From an uncultured Anaerotignum sp. (lineage in GTDB: Bacteria > Bacillota > Clostridia > Lachnospirales > Anaerotignaceae), in contig CAJTQX010000004.1 in assembly GCA_910578425.1 (NCBI GenBank), forward strand, positions 32,491 to 96,490: DNA of 64,000 bases, in the 5' to 3' direction. The notes beneath the pieces were generated by a model. It was not told the origin of the DNA, did no database searches, and saw only the letters and a list, made by a program, of their open reading frames with translations. A program made the position numbers and the translations under genes. Within the stretch, counting starts at the first letter, position 1; the number at the start of each line of letters is the position of its first letter. This document shows positions 52,888 through 61,828 of the stretch, one piece after another.

Positions 52888-53985
52888 TTATTTCGCCGCT
52901 TTTACCTTTATCCAAAGCTCCGCAAGCGTTTTCTTCAGCACCTGATTGTCGCGGAATACCTCATCTTTTGCGTAGCCCGCGCGCGGCAGGTATGCTTCAT
53001 TTTCCGCGAACAGCCCGCCTTCGCCGCTCAGGTTGTCCAGAACTTCCTGATTCGAGGACGCATAGCCCACAAATTCCGAATTATCCAGCGAAGCATCGTA
53101 TGTCAGCACATAATTGATGAACTCATGCGCCAGCAGAGGGTTTTCCGCATTCGCCGGAATCACCATCGCATCACTCCAGAGGTTTGTGCCTTCGTTTGGC
53201 ATCCAGAAACTCATGTCCTCGTTTTCCTGCAAAATGGTCGTTGCGTCGCCGCTGTAAACCACAGCGATGTCTTTTGTGCCTGTAATCATGCCGTCGATGA
53301 CTTCATCCGTTACATAAACCGGCTCCATTGTGTTGTTCATATCCAAAAGCCAGTTATAAGCGTCCTGGATCTCCTGCTCATTTTCGGTATTCATGGAATA
53401 GCCCAACGCCTTAAACGCCATCATAAAGGAATCGCGTTCGGAGTCATAAACGTAAATGCGTCCCTTATAGTCCGTATTCCGCAGAATTTCATAGCCCTGT
53501 TTTTCTACTACGGCAGGGTCAACGTTGTTATGGTTGTATACAATGCCTACACTGCCCCAGAAATACGGTACGGAGTAGGTATTTGCCGGATCATACGGCA
53601 GGGCGCGCACGCCTTCCGCCAGATTGGCGATGTTCGGGATTTTTTCAATATCCAGTTCCTGAAGCATATCCTCCGCTATCAGCCGTTCGATCATGTAATC
53701 CGAAGGAACAAGCACATCGTAGGCGTCGCCCGCCTGCAATTTTGTATACATCATTTCGTTGGAATCGAAATATTCCAAAATGACTTTTACGCCGAACTGT
53801 TTTTCAAAATTGCTGATGAGATCCTGCCCCATATATTCGCCCCAGTTATACAGCTTGAGCGTGTCAGAGCCGTATTTTTCTACGGCGTTTTCCGCGGCTT
53901 CGCCGCCTCCGCCGCAGCCAGACAAAAGCATTGTATTTGCCAGAAGCATTGTACCCGCCAGAAGCAGTGCAAACAGTTTTTTCAT
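52888..53985 (-). CDS. potD: PotD, spermidine/putrescine-binding lipoprotein
   Basis: A 365-residue extracellular binding protein. The lipoprotein signal ends with LSGC (about 20-24); the mature part has the PotD pattern LYNWGEYM, VILEYFDSNEMMYTKLQAG, DVLVPSDYM and the acidic ligand-pocket stretch with W/Y residues. It delivers polyamines to PotB-PotC. The start overlaps the potC stop (ATGA). Last gene of the pot cluster on the minus strand. Confidence 0.93.
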   Translation of the reverse strand: MKKLFALLLAGTMLLANTMLLSGCGGGGEAAENAVEKYGSDTLKLYNWGEYMGQDLISNFEKQFGVKVILEYFDSNEMMYTKLQAGDAYDVLVPSDYMIERLIAEDMLQELDIEKIPNIANLAEGVRALPYDPANTYSVPYFWGSVGIVYNHNNVDPAVVEKQGYEILRNTDYKGRIYVYDSERDSFMMAFKALGYSMNTENEQEIQDAYNWLLDMNNTMEPVYVTDEVIDGMITGTKDIAVVYSGDATTILQENEDMSFWMPNEGTNLWSDAMVIPANAENPLLAHEFINYVLTYDASLDNSEFVGYASSNQEVLDNLSGEGGLFAENEAYLPRAGYAKDEVFRDNQVLKKTLAELWIKVKAAK

Positions 53986-54779
53986 TCTTTTTCTCTCCTT
54001 CGTTCTTTAATGATAGGTACCAGGTTCACAATGAGCAGGGAAAACGTAATCAGCACGATCACCAGCGTGGAAAGCGCGTTGATGGAAGGGTTGACGCGTT
54101 TGCTCATGGTGTAGACCAGTATGGATATATTGTTGACACCATTGCCTGTGACGAAATAGGAAATGATAAAATCGTCAAAGCTCATGGTGAAAGCAATCAG
54201 CGCGCCGGAAATGATGCCCGGCATAATCTGCGGCACGATAACCTTTGTCAGAGCCTGCAACGGCGTCGCGCCCAGGTCCAGCGCGGCGTCCGCAAGGTTG
54301 GGGTCAAGCGAGCGCAGCTTTGGGGAAACCGAAAGTATCACGTAGGGCGTGCAGAACATGATGTGTGCCAGCAGGAGGGTCAGAAAGCCCTTGTTTACGC
54401 CGAGCGCGCTGAAAAACATCAGCAGCCCGATTGCCGTTACGATTTCCGGATTCATGATCGGCAGGTTATTCACCTGTTCCACGACATTCCGCAGGGCGCG
54501 GCGGGAGCGGGAAAGCCCGATTGCCGCAAGCGTCCCCGCAAGGGTGGAGATGATGGTCGCCAGTATGGCGATGACGATGGTATAAACGACCGCCTGCATC
54601 ATTGTCCTGTCGGAAAACATGCGCTCATACCATTGCAGGGAAAACCCGCTGAATTTCGTCAGGGAGCGGGAATCGTTGAAGGAAAACACGATGATATACA
54701 GTATCGGCAGGTAGAAAAACAACGCAGTAAAACCGAGAATGATTTTTCCGCCAATGCCTGTTCTCTGTTTTGGCCCCAT
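53982..54779 (-). CDS. potC: PotC, polyamine ABC permease
   Basis: A 265-residue permease with six spans. The EAA loop appears as DAALDLGATPLQALTKVIVPQIMPGIISGA. It forms the channel with PotB. It starts one base after the potB stop and overlaps potD at its end. Confidence 0.93.
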   Translation of the reverse strand: MGPKQRTGIGGKIILGFTALFFYLPILYIIVFSFNDSRSLTKFSGFSLQWYERMFSDRTMMQAVVYTIVIAILATIISTLAGTLAAIGLSRSRRALRNVVEQVNNLPIMNPEIVTAIGLLMFFSALGVNKGFLTLLLAHIMFCTPYVILSVSPKLRSLDPNLADAALDLGATPLQALTKVIVPQIMPGIISGALIAFTMSFDDFIISYFVTGNGVNNISILVYTMSKRVNPSINALSTLVIVLITFSLLIVNLVPIIKERRREKE

Positions 54780-54780
54780 G

Positions 54781-55620
54781 CTATTCCCTCCTTCCGTTTG
54801 CCGCAGGGTCGGTATCTACCTTGCGGGTCAGGTACATCGAAACCATGATAATCACTGCCATAATCAGTGAAATCGCGCTGCCAAAATTCCAGTCGCCGCT
54901 GGTCAAAAACTGCGTTTCAATGACGTTGCCGATGAGCACATACTGCCCGCCGCCCAGCAGCTTCGGGATAAAGAAGCTGGAAACCGCGGGCAGGAACACC
55001 AGCGTAATGCCGCTTAATACGCCCGGCAGGGAAAGCGGCAGTGTGACGCGCAGGAAGCTCTGCACGCGGTTCGCGCCGAGGTCGCTGGCGGCTTCCAGAT
55101 AGCTTTTGTCCATTTTGGAAAGGGACGTGTGTATCTGCAATATCATAAACGGTATAAAATTGTATACCATGCCGAGCACGACAGCGAACGTGCTGTACAT
55201 CATATGGAACGGGCCAATGCCGAACAGCGCGAAGACGCGGTTCAGCAGGCCATCATCCTGCAATATGCCGACCCATGCGTAGGTGCGCACGAGCATGTTG
55301 ATCCATGTCGGCAGTGTAATCATCAGTATCCAGAATACGCGGCTTTTTTCCGGCCCGGACGCGATCACGTAGGCGATGGGGTAGCCGAGCAGTACGCAGA
55401 CGATTGTTGTCACTACGGCGATTACAAGCGAACGCTTCAAAACATCGAGGAATACAGCGTCCTGAAAGAAACGGGCGAAGTTTTCCAGCGTGAAGCGGAA
55501 TGTGGTGACGTCGTTGCCGGCCTTTGTGAAGGCATAGAGCAGTATCATCAGCATCGGCAGGACGATCATGATGGCGGTCCATGCCGCATAGGGGTAGATC
55601 ATGCTGCGGAATTGGCGCAT
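54781..55620 (-). CDS. potB: PotB, polyamine ABC permease
   Basis: A 279-residue permease with about six spans and the EAA loop EAASDLGANRVQSFLRVTLPLS. ATG 55620 (GGAGGCTCC upstream) is chosen; the in-frame extension to 55716 is repeat-derived. In most Clostridia potA is immediately upstream; here a terminator, a small AT-rich gene and a repeat copy separate them by about 930 bases. Confidence 0.93.
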   Translation of the reverse strand: MRQFRSMIYPYAAWTAIMIVLPMLMILLYAFTKAGNDVTTFRFTLENFARFFQDAVFLDVLKRSLVIAVVTTIVCVLLGYPIAYVIASGPEKSRVFWILMITLPTWINMLVRTYAWVGILQDDGLLNRVFALFGIGPFHMMYSTFAVVLGMVYNFIPFMILQIHTSLSKMDKSYLEAASDLGANRVQSFLRVTLPLSLPGVLSGITLVFLPAVSSFFIPKLLGGGQYVLIGNVIETQFLTSGDWNFGSAISLIMAVIIMVSMYLTRKVDTDPAANGRRE

Positions 55621-55656
55621 GGCGGAGCCTCCTTTCGTGAAAAGACTGAAAATCTT

Positions 55657-55806
55657 AAGACCTTGGGGCTTTGCCCCAAACCCCACAAGCCCGGTCAGCA
55701 CTTTGCCTTTCGGCAAAGCCGCGCTTTGCGCGTCCGGATTTCTTTCCGGTGCCTTATGAAAAGGGCTTGACCCTAAACTTTATTAGGCAAAACTACGTTT
55801 TGCGGG
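55657..55806 (-). repeat. Modular palindromic repeat, extended form (copy 12)
   Basis: Minus orientation: GGTCAGCACTTTGCC, CTTTGCCTTTCGGCAAAG, TCCGGATTTCTTTCCGGTG, GAAAAGGGCTTGACC, CTAAACTTTATT and GGGGCTTTGCCCC. It closely follows the extended form at 27222-27314. It lies in the leader of potB. Confidence 0.8.
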
Positions 55807-55853
55807 TGTTTTTGCAAACCAAACCTGATAAACAAATATCAAAATAAAACAAT

Positions 55854-56327
55854 TTATTTAATGAAGTAAGTCTTATCTGTTGTTAAGGCTTTACTAATCA
55901 TTTGTCGTCTGCGTTTTGTGGATATAGTTAAAACACCAGTGACTACAAGGGCAAAAAGAATTAATCCATCCCAAATGATAGCATACGGCTTTTTTTCTGC
56001 ATTTTCGAGAAATTCATCGAAATCTTTATCTGTTTTTTCTTGTGCAAGGCTATGTTCTTCAATACGATTTTGAGCCCATACTTTTGTTTTTTCATCGATT
56101 TCAGGATTTTTAATGATTTCATATAGACTTAATTGTTCTGCTTCCCATGATTTTGAGTTTAATTTTATGCTTTCGATTTTTGCATCGATTGTTTGTTTGT
56201 GAATAACCGTACTCGAATCAAATACCTGCTTTAAGCCACTTTCAAATATCTTTGATTTTTCCAAATTTTTTTTGTGTGCCTTATCTCCGCGTGTCAGTCC
56301 CTGTTTTGTTGTTCTTGTTTTTTCCAT
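55854..56327 (-). CDS. Hypothetical membrane-anchored coiled-coil protein, AT-rich
   Basis: A 157-residue protein: basic N-terminus (about 1-25), long charged helical middle (about 30-110) and one membrane span near residues 117-135 (IIWDGLILFALVVTGVL), then a basic tail. I do not recognise it. Its base composition is visibly more AT-rich than the flanking pot genes, and it separates potA from potB, which points to insertion of foreign DNA. GGGGG upstream of the ATG is a plausible ribosome-binding site. Confidence 0.6.
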   Translation of the reverse strand: MEKTRTTKQGLTRGDKAHKKNLEKSKIFESGLKQVFDSSTVIHKQTIDAKIESIKLNSKSWEAEQLSLYEIIKNPEIDEKTKVWAQNRIEEHSLAQEKTDKDFDEFLENAEKKPYAIIWDGLILFALVVTGVLTISTKRRRQMISKALTTDKTYFIK

Positions 56328-56507
56328 ATGTTGTCCCCCGATTCTGATTTGTTTTCGTGCAATGCCGCGGAAGGGTTCGGGAAACGAAGCGTTTCCCGAA
56401 TTTAATCCGCAGGGCGGGCTTTGCCTGCCCGAGGAAAAGGGTGAGTTTCGAGACTTTTCTGAAAGAAAAGCCGCTGGAACGAGTCCCTTTATACCTATGA
56501 CAACCTC

Positions 56508-56542
56508 AAAAAAGGCTTGAAGGCGCAGCCTGAGCCTTTTTT
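56508..56542. terminator. Terminator downstream of potA
   Basis: AAAAAAGGCT (56508-56517) pairs with AGCCTTTTTT (56533-56542). It directly follows potA on the minus strand, so potBCD may need a separate promoter. Other hairpins (GGGAAAC..GTTTCCC, about 56380-56398) lie further left. Confidence 0.75.
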
Positions 56543-56552
56543 GAAACGGAGT

Positions 56553-58124
56553 TTACTCCGTTTTCGCCATAATATGAATATCCTCCGGCTGGAACATCAG
56601 CCCGACCTCGTCCCCGACCTCATATTTATCGGTTGTATCGACCTTATACTCATAGCCCTTTGTGGCGAATGTCACGTCATACACGCCGGGCGTGATATGC
56701 TCCGGATCGAAGGTATATTTTACATCGGAGATATCTACCGCCGTCCCGTCCTCCAGACTCCATGCGGAGGCGTTCGCCCATGTTTTCAGGTCTGTTTCCA
56801 GCGCGATGGATTCCTGTATTTCATCGGCTTTTTTGAAGAAGTTTACCGCAAAAATTTCTTCCTCATTTTCTGTGCTGGTGACGCGGTTTTCGTCCTTCAC
56901 AATCATATTGACCGTTACAGAAGTTCCCGCGGCGGTGGAGAATGTCACAGGATATGTCCCATTCTGCTTTTCAATGGTATAGGATACCTCCTTAATGGAG
57001 ATAAATTCGTCCTCATCGGGGTTCCACGCCTGCGCGTCCGCGCGGGCAATGATGGTTGCGTCGTCCAGCTCCTCCACGTCCTCCATGTCAAGGTAAAAAT
57101 CGTTGGCGGACATCTTTTCATTGGCGGTCTCGTTAAAGACGGGCCTGTCGTCGGAAACCTGCATTTTAACAGTGATTTCGGTGCCAACTTTTGTTTCTAC
57201 CATTGTTTCATAATGCACGCCCTTGAACAGAACGGATTTCACCACGCCTTTCAGCTTGCCTTCTCCGCGCGGCACAATATCCAGGTCCTCCGGACGAATG
57301 ACAACGTCCACAATCTCATTTTTATTAAAGCCCTGATCCACGCAGGCAAAGCGGCGGCCTTCAAATACGACTTTGAAATCCTCCAGCATAACACCCTCAA
57401 TGATATTGCTTTCGCCAATGAAATTCGCGACAAATTCGTTGACCGGCTCGTTATAGATATCTGTCGGGGTGCCAATCTGCTGGATTTCTCCATCCTTCAT
57501 GACGACGATTTTATCGGACATCGTCAGGGCTTCTTCCTGATCGTGCGTGACGTAAATGAAGGTAATGCCAACCTCCTGCTGTATTTTTTTCAGCTCGTGC
57601 TGCATTTCCTGCCGCAGCTTCAAATCCAGCGCGCCAAGGGGTTCGTCCAGAAGGAGGACGCTCGGCTCGTTTACCAGTGCGCGGGCGATGGCGACGCGCT
57701 GCTGCTGTCCGCCGGACATCTCGGTAACGGCGCGTTCGGCGTATTCCTCAAGGTTTACCAGCTTGAGCATACGCTTGACTTTCTGCTCAATGACGTCCTT
57801 CGGCTCTTTTTTGATTTTCAGGCCGAAAGCAATGTTATTGTAAACGTTCATATGCGGAAAAAGGGCGTATTTCTGGAAAACGGTGTTGATTTCGCGCTTA
57901 TATGGCGGGACGGTGGAAATTTCCTCGCCATCGAACAGCACCTGGCCTTCGTTCTGGGTCAGGAAGCCGCCCAGAATACGCAGGAGAGTGGTTTTGCCGC
58001 AGCCGCTGGGGCCGAGGAGCGTGACGAACTCGTTTTCATAGATATCGAGGTTGATGCCTTTCAGCACGAGTTTCCCGTCGAACTCCTTTACGATATTTTT
58101 GAACTGTATCAGTTTTTTTTCCAT
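56553..58124 (-). CDS. potA: PotA, polyamine importer ATPase with an inserted Ig-like segment
   Basis: A 523-residue ATPase (usual length 340-380). The ATPase domain is complete: Walker [10 protein letters not shown] (38-46), signature [10 protein letters not shown] (136-145), Walker [13 protein letters not shown] (156-167). The C-terminal TOBE domain begins normally (residues 240-320, [10 protein letters not shown]) and ends normally (495-523, [19 protein letters not shown]). Between them lies an insertion of about 170 residues with two bacterial Ig-like/beta-sandwich units ([21 protein letters not shown], near 389-409; [16 protein letters not shown], near 480-495), a type normally found on cell-surface proteins. 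No frameshift separates them. Confidence 0.95.
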   Translation of the reverse strand: MEKKLIQFKNIVKEFDGKLVLKGINLDIYENEFVTLLGPSGCGKTTLLRILGGFLTQNEGQVLFDGEEISTVPPYKREINTVFQKYALFPHMNVYNNIAFGLKIKKEPKDVIEQKVKRMLKLVNLEEYAERAVTEMSGGQQQRVAIARALVNEPSVLLLDEPLGALDLKLRQEMQHELKKIQQEVGITFIYVTHDQEEALTMSDKIVVMKDGEIQQIGTPTDIYNEPVNEFVANFIGESNIIEGVMLEDFKVVFEGRRFACVDQGFNKNEIVDVVIRPEDLDIVPRGEGKLKGVVKSVLFKGVHYETMVETKVGTEITVKMQVSDDRPVFNETANEKMSANDFYLDMEDVEELDDATIIARADAQAWNPDEDEFISIKEVSYTIEKQNGTYPVTFSTAAGTSVTVNMIVKDENRVTSTENEEEIFAVNFFKKADEIQESIALETDLKTWANASAWSLEDGTAVDISDVKYTFDPEHITPGVYDVTFATKGYEYKVDTTDKYEVGDEVGLMFQPEDIHIMAKTE

Positions 58125-58140
58125 TTTTACCTCCTAAATC

Positions 58141-58528
58141 GCCTTGCGGCTCTAAGTCTGGGTCTCAGCTCCTGCGGAGCTTCAAGCCCCAGACTTGTTT
58201 CCGCAGGTATAAACAGATGCGTTCCGGCGGCTTGCCTGCAAGCCTTGAAACGCCCTGTTTTCCTCGTGCGGGCGAAGCCCGCCCTGCGGATGAAACGCGG
58301 GACTTTGTCCCGCACCCCGTTAAGACCTTGAGGGCGTTGCCAAAGACCTTGGGGCTCTGCCCTCTGGCACCCTGCTGGCGCAGGGCAGGCAAAAATGCCT
58401 GACCCCGCAAGGAATTTCATCCCTTGACCCTTCAGCAGCCGCGCAATGCGCGGCTGAAAATAAAGTTTGGGGTCAGGCCCTTTTCAAAGGGCTTGCAGGG
58501 GTGCAGGGGACAGCGTCCCTGCAAAAGG
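58141..58528. repeat. Modular palindromic repeat cluster (copy 13)
   Basis: Fills the interval between potA and the XRE-cupin gene. Units: AAGCCCCAGACTTG, GCGGGACTTTGTCCCGC, AGCCGCGCAATGCGCGGCT, AATAAAGTTTGGGGTCAGG, CCCTTTTCAAAGGGCTTG, and TGCAGGGGACAGCGTCCCTGCA. Its order of units differs from the other copies. Confidence 0.8.
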
Positions 58529-58532
58529 TTTT

Positions 58533-59066
58533 TCAAAACAAAGGCGGTGTGGATACCCATAAGACTTTTGCCGTTGTTTTTTTTTCGTTCCGCAGCGTAT
58601 GGCTGCTTTTGCCGGAGAGATAGAACGTTTCGCCCTTGTGTACAGTATGGCGTTCCTCTCCTGTCAGCAGTATGATGCTGCCCTCCAGCACATAGCCAAA
58701 CTCCTCGCCGCTGTGCGGGTCCATCGCGAAGGATTCACCGCCCTGCGGCAGTTCCAGAAGTATTGGCTCCATTTCGTTTTTCTGCGTGTTCGGGACGATC
58801 CAGTGTATTGTGCAGCTGCCGCGCTCGTCCACAAAAAAATCCTTCTTCCGGAACACAAGCTGTTCCTGCTTTTCGTCCTTGAAAAATTCTGACAGTGAGC
58901 TTCCCAATGCCTCCACAATGTCATTCAGTGTGGCAATGGAAGGCGAAGTCAGGTCGCGTTCCAGCTGCGAAAGGAAGCCCTTTGTCAGCTCGCTCCGGCT
59001 GGCAAGCTCCTCCAGCGTCAGCCCCTTCTGGATACGGAGCCGCTTGATCTTCTGTCCGATTTCCAT
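58533..59066 (-). CDS. XRE-cupin regulator
   Basis: A 177-residue regulator: HTH_3 domain (about 5-60; RLRIQKGLTLEELASRSELTKGFLSQLERD) plus a C-terminal cupin sensor (about 105-175; MDPHSGEEFGYVLEGSIILL). This class (PuuR-like) often senses polyamines or amino acids. Its location before potA supports control of polyamine uptake. ATG 59066 with AAAGGAGGTG upstream. Two operator-like repeats flank its promoter. Confidence 0.88.
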   Translation of the reverse strand: MEIGQKIKRLRIQKGLTLEELASRSELTKGFLSQLERDLTSPSIATLNDIVEALGSSLSEFFKDEKQEQLVFRKKDFFVDERGSCTIHWIVPNTQKNEMEPILLELPQGGESFAMDPHSGEEFGYVLEGSIILLTGEERHTVHKGETFYLSGKSSHTLRNEKKTTAKVLWVSTPPLF

Positions 59067-59083
59067 GCGCCTCTGCACCTCCT

Positions 59084-59200
59084 TTTATTAACCCTTTTGG
59101 GATTTTCCATTTTTGAAATATAAACGTTACTCATTATACAGAAAATCTTTCCGAATGCAATAGAAAATAAACAAAAAATTCGATTTATTAAACATTTTGG
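59084..59200 (-). promoter_or_regulatory. XRE-cupin promoter flanked by paired operators
   Basis: On the minus strand TTGCAT (59155-59160) and TATAAT (59133-59138) are 16 bases apart. TTTATTAACCCTTTTGG (59084-59100) and TTTATTAAACATTTTGG (59184-59200) are near-identical direct repeats exactly 100 bases apart, one in the leader and one upstream. The arrangement suits repression by looping. Confidence 0.6.
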
Positions 59201-59705
59201 TATTCTTCAACAAAAACTGCCGGATTTCGCTGGATTTTTTTGTCCTGCTGAAAATCACGTATTTTCTGTGGTTTCAAACAAAAATGCAGCTGCATTGTTT
59301 AGTAATACAAAACCACAGGAAAAGAAACCTTAAACCGCGCGAGGGATTTCTTTTCAAAGATTTTGGGCGTGTGTTCGTACATAAAATAAAAATAGAAATA
59401 TACGTTTCCATTTTATGTAAGGCACTTTTTCCTGTTTTAAAAAAAATACAATATACTGTCTACACTGCACCTCGTTTCGCAAGCCTTGAATTTCCAACTG
59501 TTTTTTTATGGAAAGTACGTCTGGCCAGCGTTATATTGCAGGATTTCAGCGATGTCCGCAGAAAATTTTGATTGACTTTGTGAATTATTTGTGTTTCAAT
59601 ATATATATAAGGAACGATTTTCGATAAATTTTATAGTTTGAATTGAGAGATCGCTCCTGTTGGCAGACACAATGTTATATTTTTTCAATAAGGAGGACGA
59701 TCCCC
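59201..59705. other. AT-rich spacer with nested palindromes and aminotransferase promoter
   Basis: No gene is seen. CTGTGGTTT (59266-59274) pairs with AAACCACAG (59310-59318), enclosing the perfect palindrome AATGCAGCTGCATT (59283-59296). TTGACT (59572-59577) with an AT-rich -10 about 17 bases later is a candidate aminotransferase promoter. AAGGAGGACGATCCCC precedes ATG 59706. Confidence 0.45.
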
Positions 59706-60890
59706 ATGGTAAAATTTGCTAACAGAATGAGCCTTTTGACAGGTTCCGAAATCAGAGAACTGCTGAAGCTGACGTCCCAGCCGGACATTATCTCTTTTGC
59801 CGGCGGTATGCCTGCTCCTGAGCTTTTCCCCGTTGAAGGCGTGAAAGAAGCGGCGATCCAGACTCTGGATGAACGCGGCCGCGCGGCTTTGCAGTATGCT
59901 TCCACAGAGGGTGACCCTGCGTTGAGAAAGCACATTGTAGACAGAATGGAAAGGAAAAACGGCATCAAGACAGACATTGATCATGTTCTGGTAACAAGCG
60001 GCTCCCAGCAGGGTCTGGATTTCTCCGCACGTGTTTTCCTGAACCCCGGCGATGTTGTTCTGCTGGAAAGCCCTTCCTACCTTGGCGCAGTAAACGCGTT
60101 CAAAGCATGCGAGCCTAAATTCATGGATATCCCTACGGATGACAACGGCATGATCATGGAAGAGCTGGAAAAGGTTCTTTCTACAACAGACAATGTAAAA
60201 ATGATTTACGTTATCCCTGACTTCCAGAATCCCTCCGGCCGCACATGGACACTGGAGAGAAGACAGAAATTCATGGAAATCATCAACAAATATGAAATCC
60301 CCGTTATCGAGGATAACCCTTACGGCGAACTTCGTTTTGAAGGAGAGAGCCTGCCTTCCCTGAAATCTATGGATACAAAGGGTCTGGTTATTTTCCTTGG
60401 CACATTCTCCAAGATTCTGGCTCCTGGCTATCGTCTTGGCTGGGTTTGCGCGGAAACAGAAATCCTTGGCAAATACAACTTTATGAAACAGGCGTCCGAC
60501 CTGCAGGCTTCTTCCATCGGCCAGATGGAAACTGCAAAATTCCTCGACCTGTATAACCTTGACGAACATGTTGAGAAAATCAAAGCGGTTTATGTAAAAC
60601 GGAGAGACTGCATGCTGAAGGCAATGGAAGACTACTTCCCCGAGGGCGTTACATGGACGCATCCCGAAGGCGGCCTGTTTACATGGGTAACCCTGCCTGA
60701 TTACATGAACGCGAAAGACTTGCAGATGAAGTGTCTGGATAAGAAGGTTGCGTTTGTACCCGGCGGCGGCTTCTTCCCGAACGGCGGACATGAAAACACA
60801 CTGCGTATGAACTATTCCTGCATGCCGGAAGAAAAGATTGTAGAAGGCATCAAGAGAATCGGCGAAGCAATCAAAGCAAGCATGAAATAA
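59706..60890 (+). CDS. PLP-dependent aminotransferase, class I/II fold
   Basis: A 394-residue aminotransferase resembling 2-aminoadipate/LysN and MocR C-terminal enzymes. Motifs: SFAGGMPAPELFP at the N-terminus, TSGSQQGLD, PDFQNPSGRT, the PLP Lys in GTFSKILAPGYRLGW, and PGGGFFPNGGHENTLRMNYSC near the end. No HTH domain is attached. Codon choice is conspicuously regular (CTG, GGC, AAA, GAA), suggesting high expression. Substrate uncertain: 2-oxoglutarate with an amino acid is expected. Confidence 0.9.
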   Translation: MVKFANRMSLLTGSEIRELLKLTSQPDIISFAGGMPAPELFPVEGVKEAAIQTLDERGRAALQYASTEGDPALRKHIVDRMERKNGIKTDIDHVLVTSGSQQGLDFSARVFLNPGDVVLLESPSYLGAVNAFKACEPKFMDIPTDDNGMIMEELEKVLSTTDNVKMIYVIPDFQNPSGRTWTLERRQKFMEIINKYEIPVIEDNPYGELRFEGESLPSLKSMDTKGLVIFLGTFSKILAPGYRLGWVCAETEILGKYNFMKQASDLQASSIGQMETAKFLDLYNLDEHVEKIKAVYVKRRDCMLKAMEDYFPEGVTWTHPEGGLFTWVTLPDYMNAKDLQMKCLDKKVAFVPGGGFFPNGGHENTLRMNYSCMPEEKIVEGIKRIGEAIKASMK

Positions 60891-60931
60891 AAGTTTGTAT
60901 CCGGATATTAACGGTACATAAGGAATAAAAG

Positions 60932-60960
60932 AGGAAAGCCTCAGGGCTTTCCTTTTTTTG
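60932..60960 (+). terminator. Terminator of the aminotransferase
   Basis: AGGAAAGCC pairs with GGCTTTCCT around TCAG and is followed by T7. Confidence 0.88.
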
Positions 60961-61069
60961 TGCGGAAAAGGGCAGGGCAGGAAAAAATTCCATGCCCTGC
61001 CGACTGTTGAGGTGAAAGATGTATTGACCGCAAACGGTCTGTAATCGGAAATGCTTTTGTTCTGCAATA

Positions 61070-61828
61070 TTATCCGATGAAGAACTGTGTCCAGTAATTG
61101 CCTTCCAGATAGCCCACGCCAATGCCTGTGAACTGTGAACTGAGGATGTTCTTTCTATGTCCTTCGGAGTTCATCCATGCCGCAACAACTTCTTCGGGCG
61201 TTCTCTGTCCGGAGGCGATATTTTCACCCGCCGCGCGGTATTCTACACCGGCTTCCGCTAATGCCGTGAAGCAGTTTTTGCCGTTGGGACGCGTGTGGCT
61301 GAAAGAAGTGCGGATTTCCGCTGCGCGTACCTGTGCCGCCTGAGAAGCGGCGGCATCCAGCGTCAGTGCGGGAAGCCCGGCTTTCGCACGCTCTGCATTT
61401 ACCAGCTCCGTCACTCTTGCCGCATATGTGGAAACATTTTCGGCGTCTGTGCCAGTCTGGCTGTCGTCCGGCAGCTCCGGCAGTTCCGGTTTTTCTGCGG
61501 GCTTATCCACAGGCAGGTCGATAACAGGCTTGTCCGAATCCGGCTTGTCTGTGTCGGGTTTGTCAATGCCGGGCTTGTTGACAGGCTTGTCTGAATCCGG
61601 CTTGTCAGAGGGGATAACGGGACAATCCGGCAGGATTTGTGTGCAGCCCGGCAGGCATTTTTCCAGCCGCTGCAATACAAGCTGCCGCAAAGAGTCTATC
61701 TCCTGCCCGCCAACGTACTGCCGCAGGATCTCGCATGTACTTGCCGCCTGTAAAGGTGCGGCATAGGCTGTGGCGGACATGCCTGCCGTCAATATCGCCG
61801 CCACGCAAAGTGCCATGGTCTTTTTCAT
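61070..61828 (-). CDS. Secreted CAP/SCP-domain protein
   Basis: A 252-residue exported protein. Signal peptide (1-24), then a region with five Cys-containing positions (CEILRQY, CLPGCTQILPDC), a low-complexity D-K-P repeat (about 75-110; DKPDSDKPVNKPGID type) as a cell-wall-spanning linker, and a C-terminal CAP (SCP/PR1) domain (about 130-252) with VTELVNAERAKAGLPAL, AGENIASGQRTPEEVVAAWMNSEGHRKNIL and GVGYLEG. Likely involved in cell-surface or spore coat function. Start ATG 61828 on a plausible AGGGAGTG ribosome-binding site. Confidence 0.88.
   Translation of the reverse strand: MKKTMALCVAAILTAGMSATAYAAPLQAASTCEILRQYVGGQEIDSLRQLVLQRLEKCLPGCTQILPDCPVIPSDKPDSDKPVNKPGIDKPDTDKPDSDKPVIDLPVDKPAEKPELPELPDDSQTGTDAENVSTYAARVTELVNAERAKAGLPALTLDAAASQAAQVRAAEIRTSFSHTRPNGKNCFTALAEAGVEYRAAGENIASGQRTPEEVVAAWMNSEGHRKNILSSQFTGIGVGYLEGNYWTQFFIG

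Noticed and set aside
59197..59571. A possible 124-residue gene between the XRE-cupin and aminotransferase genes
   Set aside because: AT-rich, no ribosome-binding site, start inside the candidate operator, amino-acid makeup typical of translated non-coding DNA.
61490..61515. A TTATCCACA DnaA box inside the CAP protein gene
   Set aside because: A single box within coding sequence, no cluster or AT-rich neighbourhood; most likely chance.
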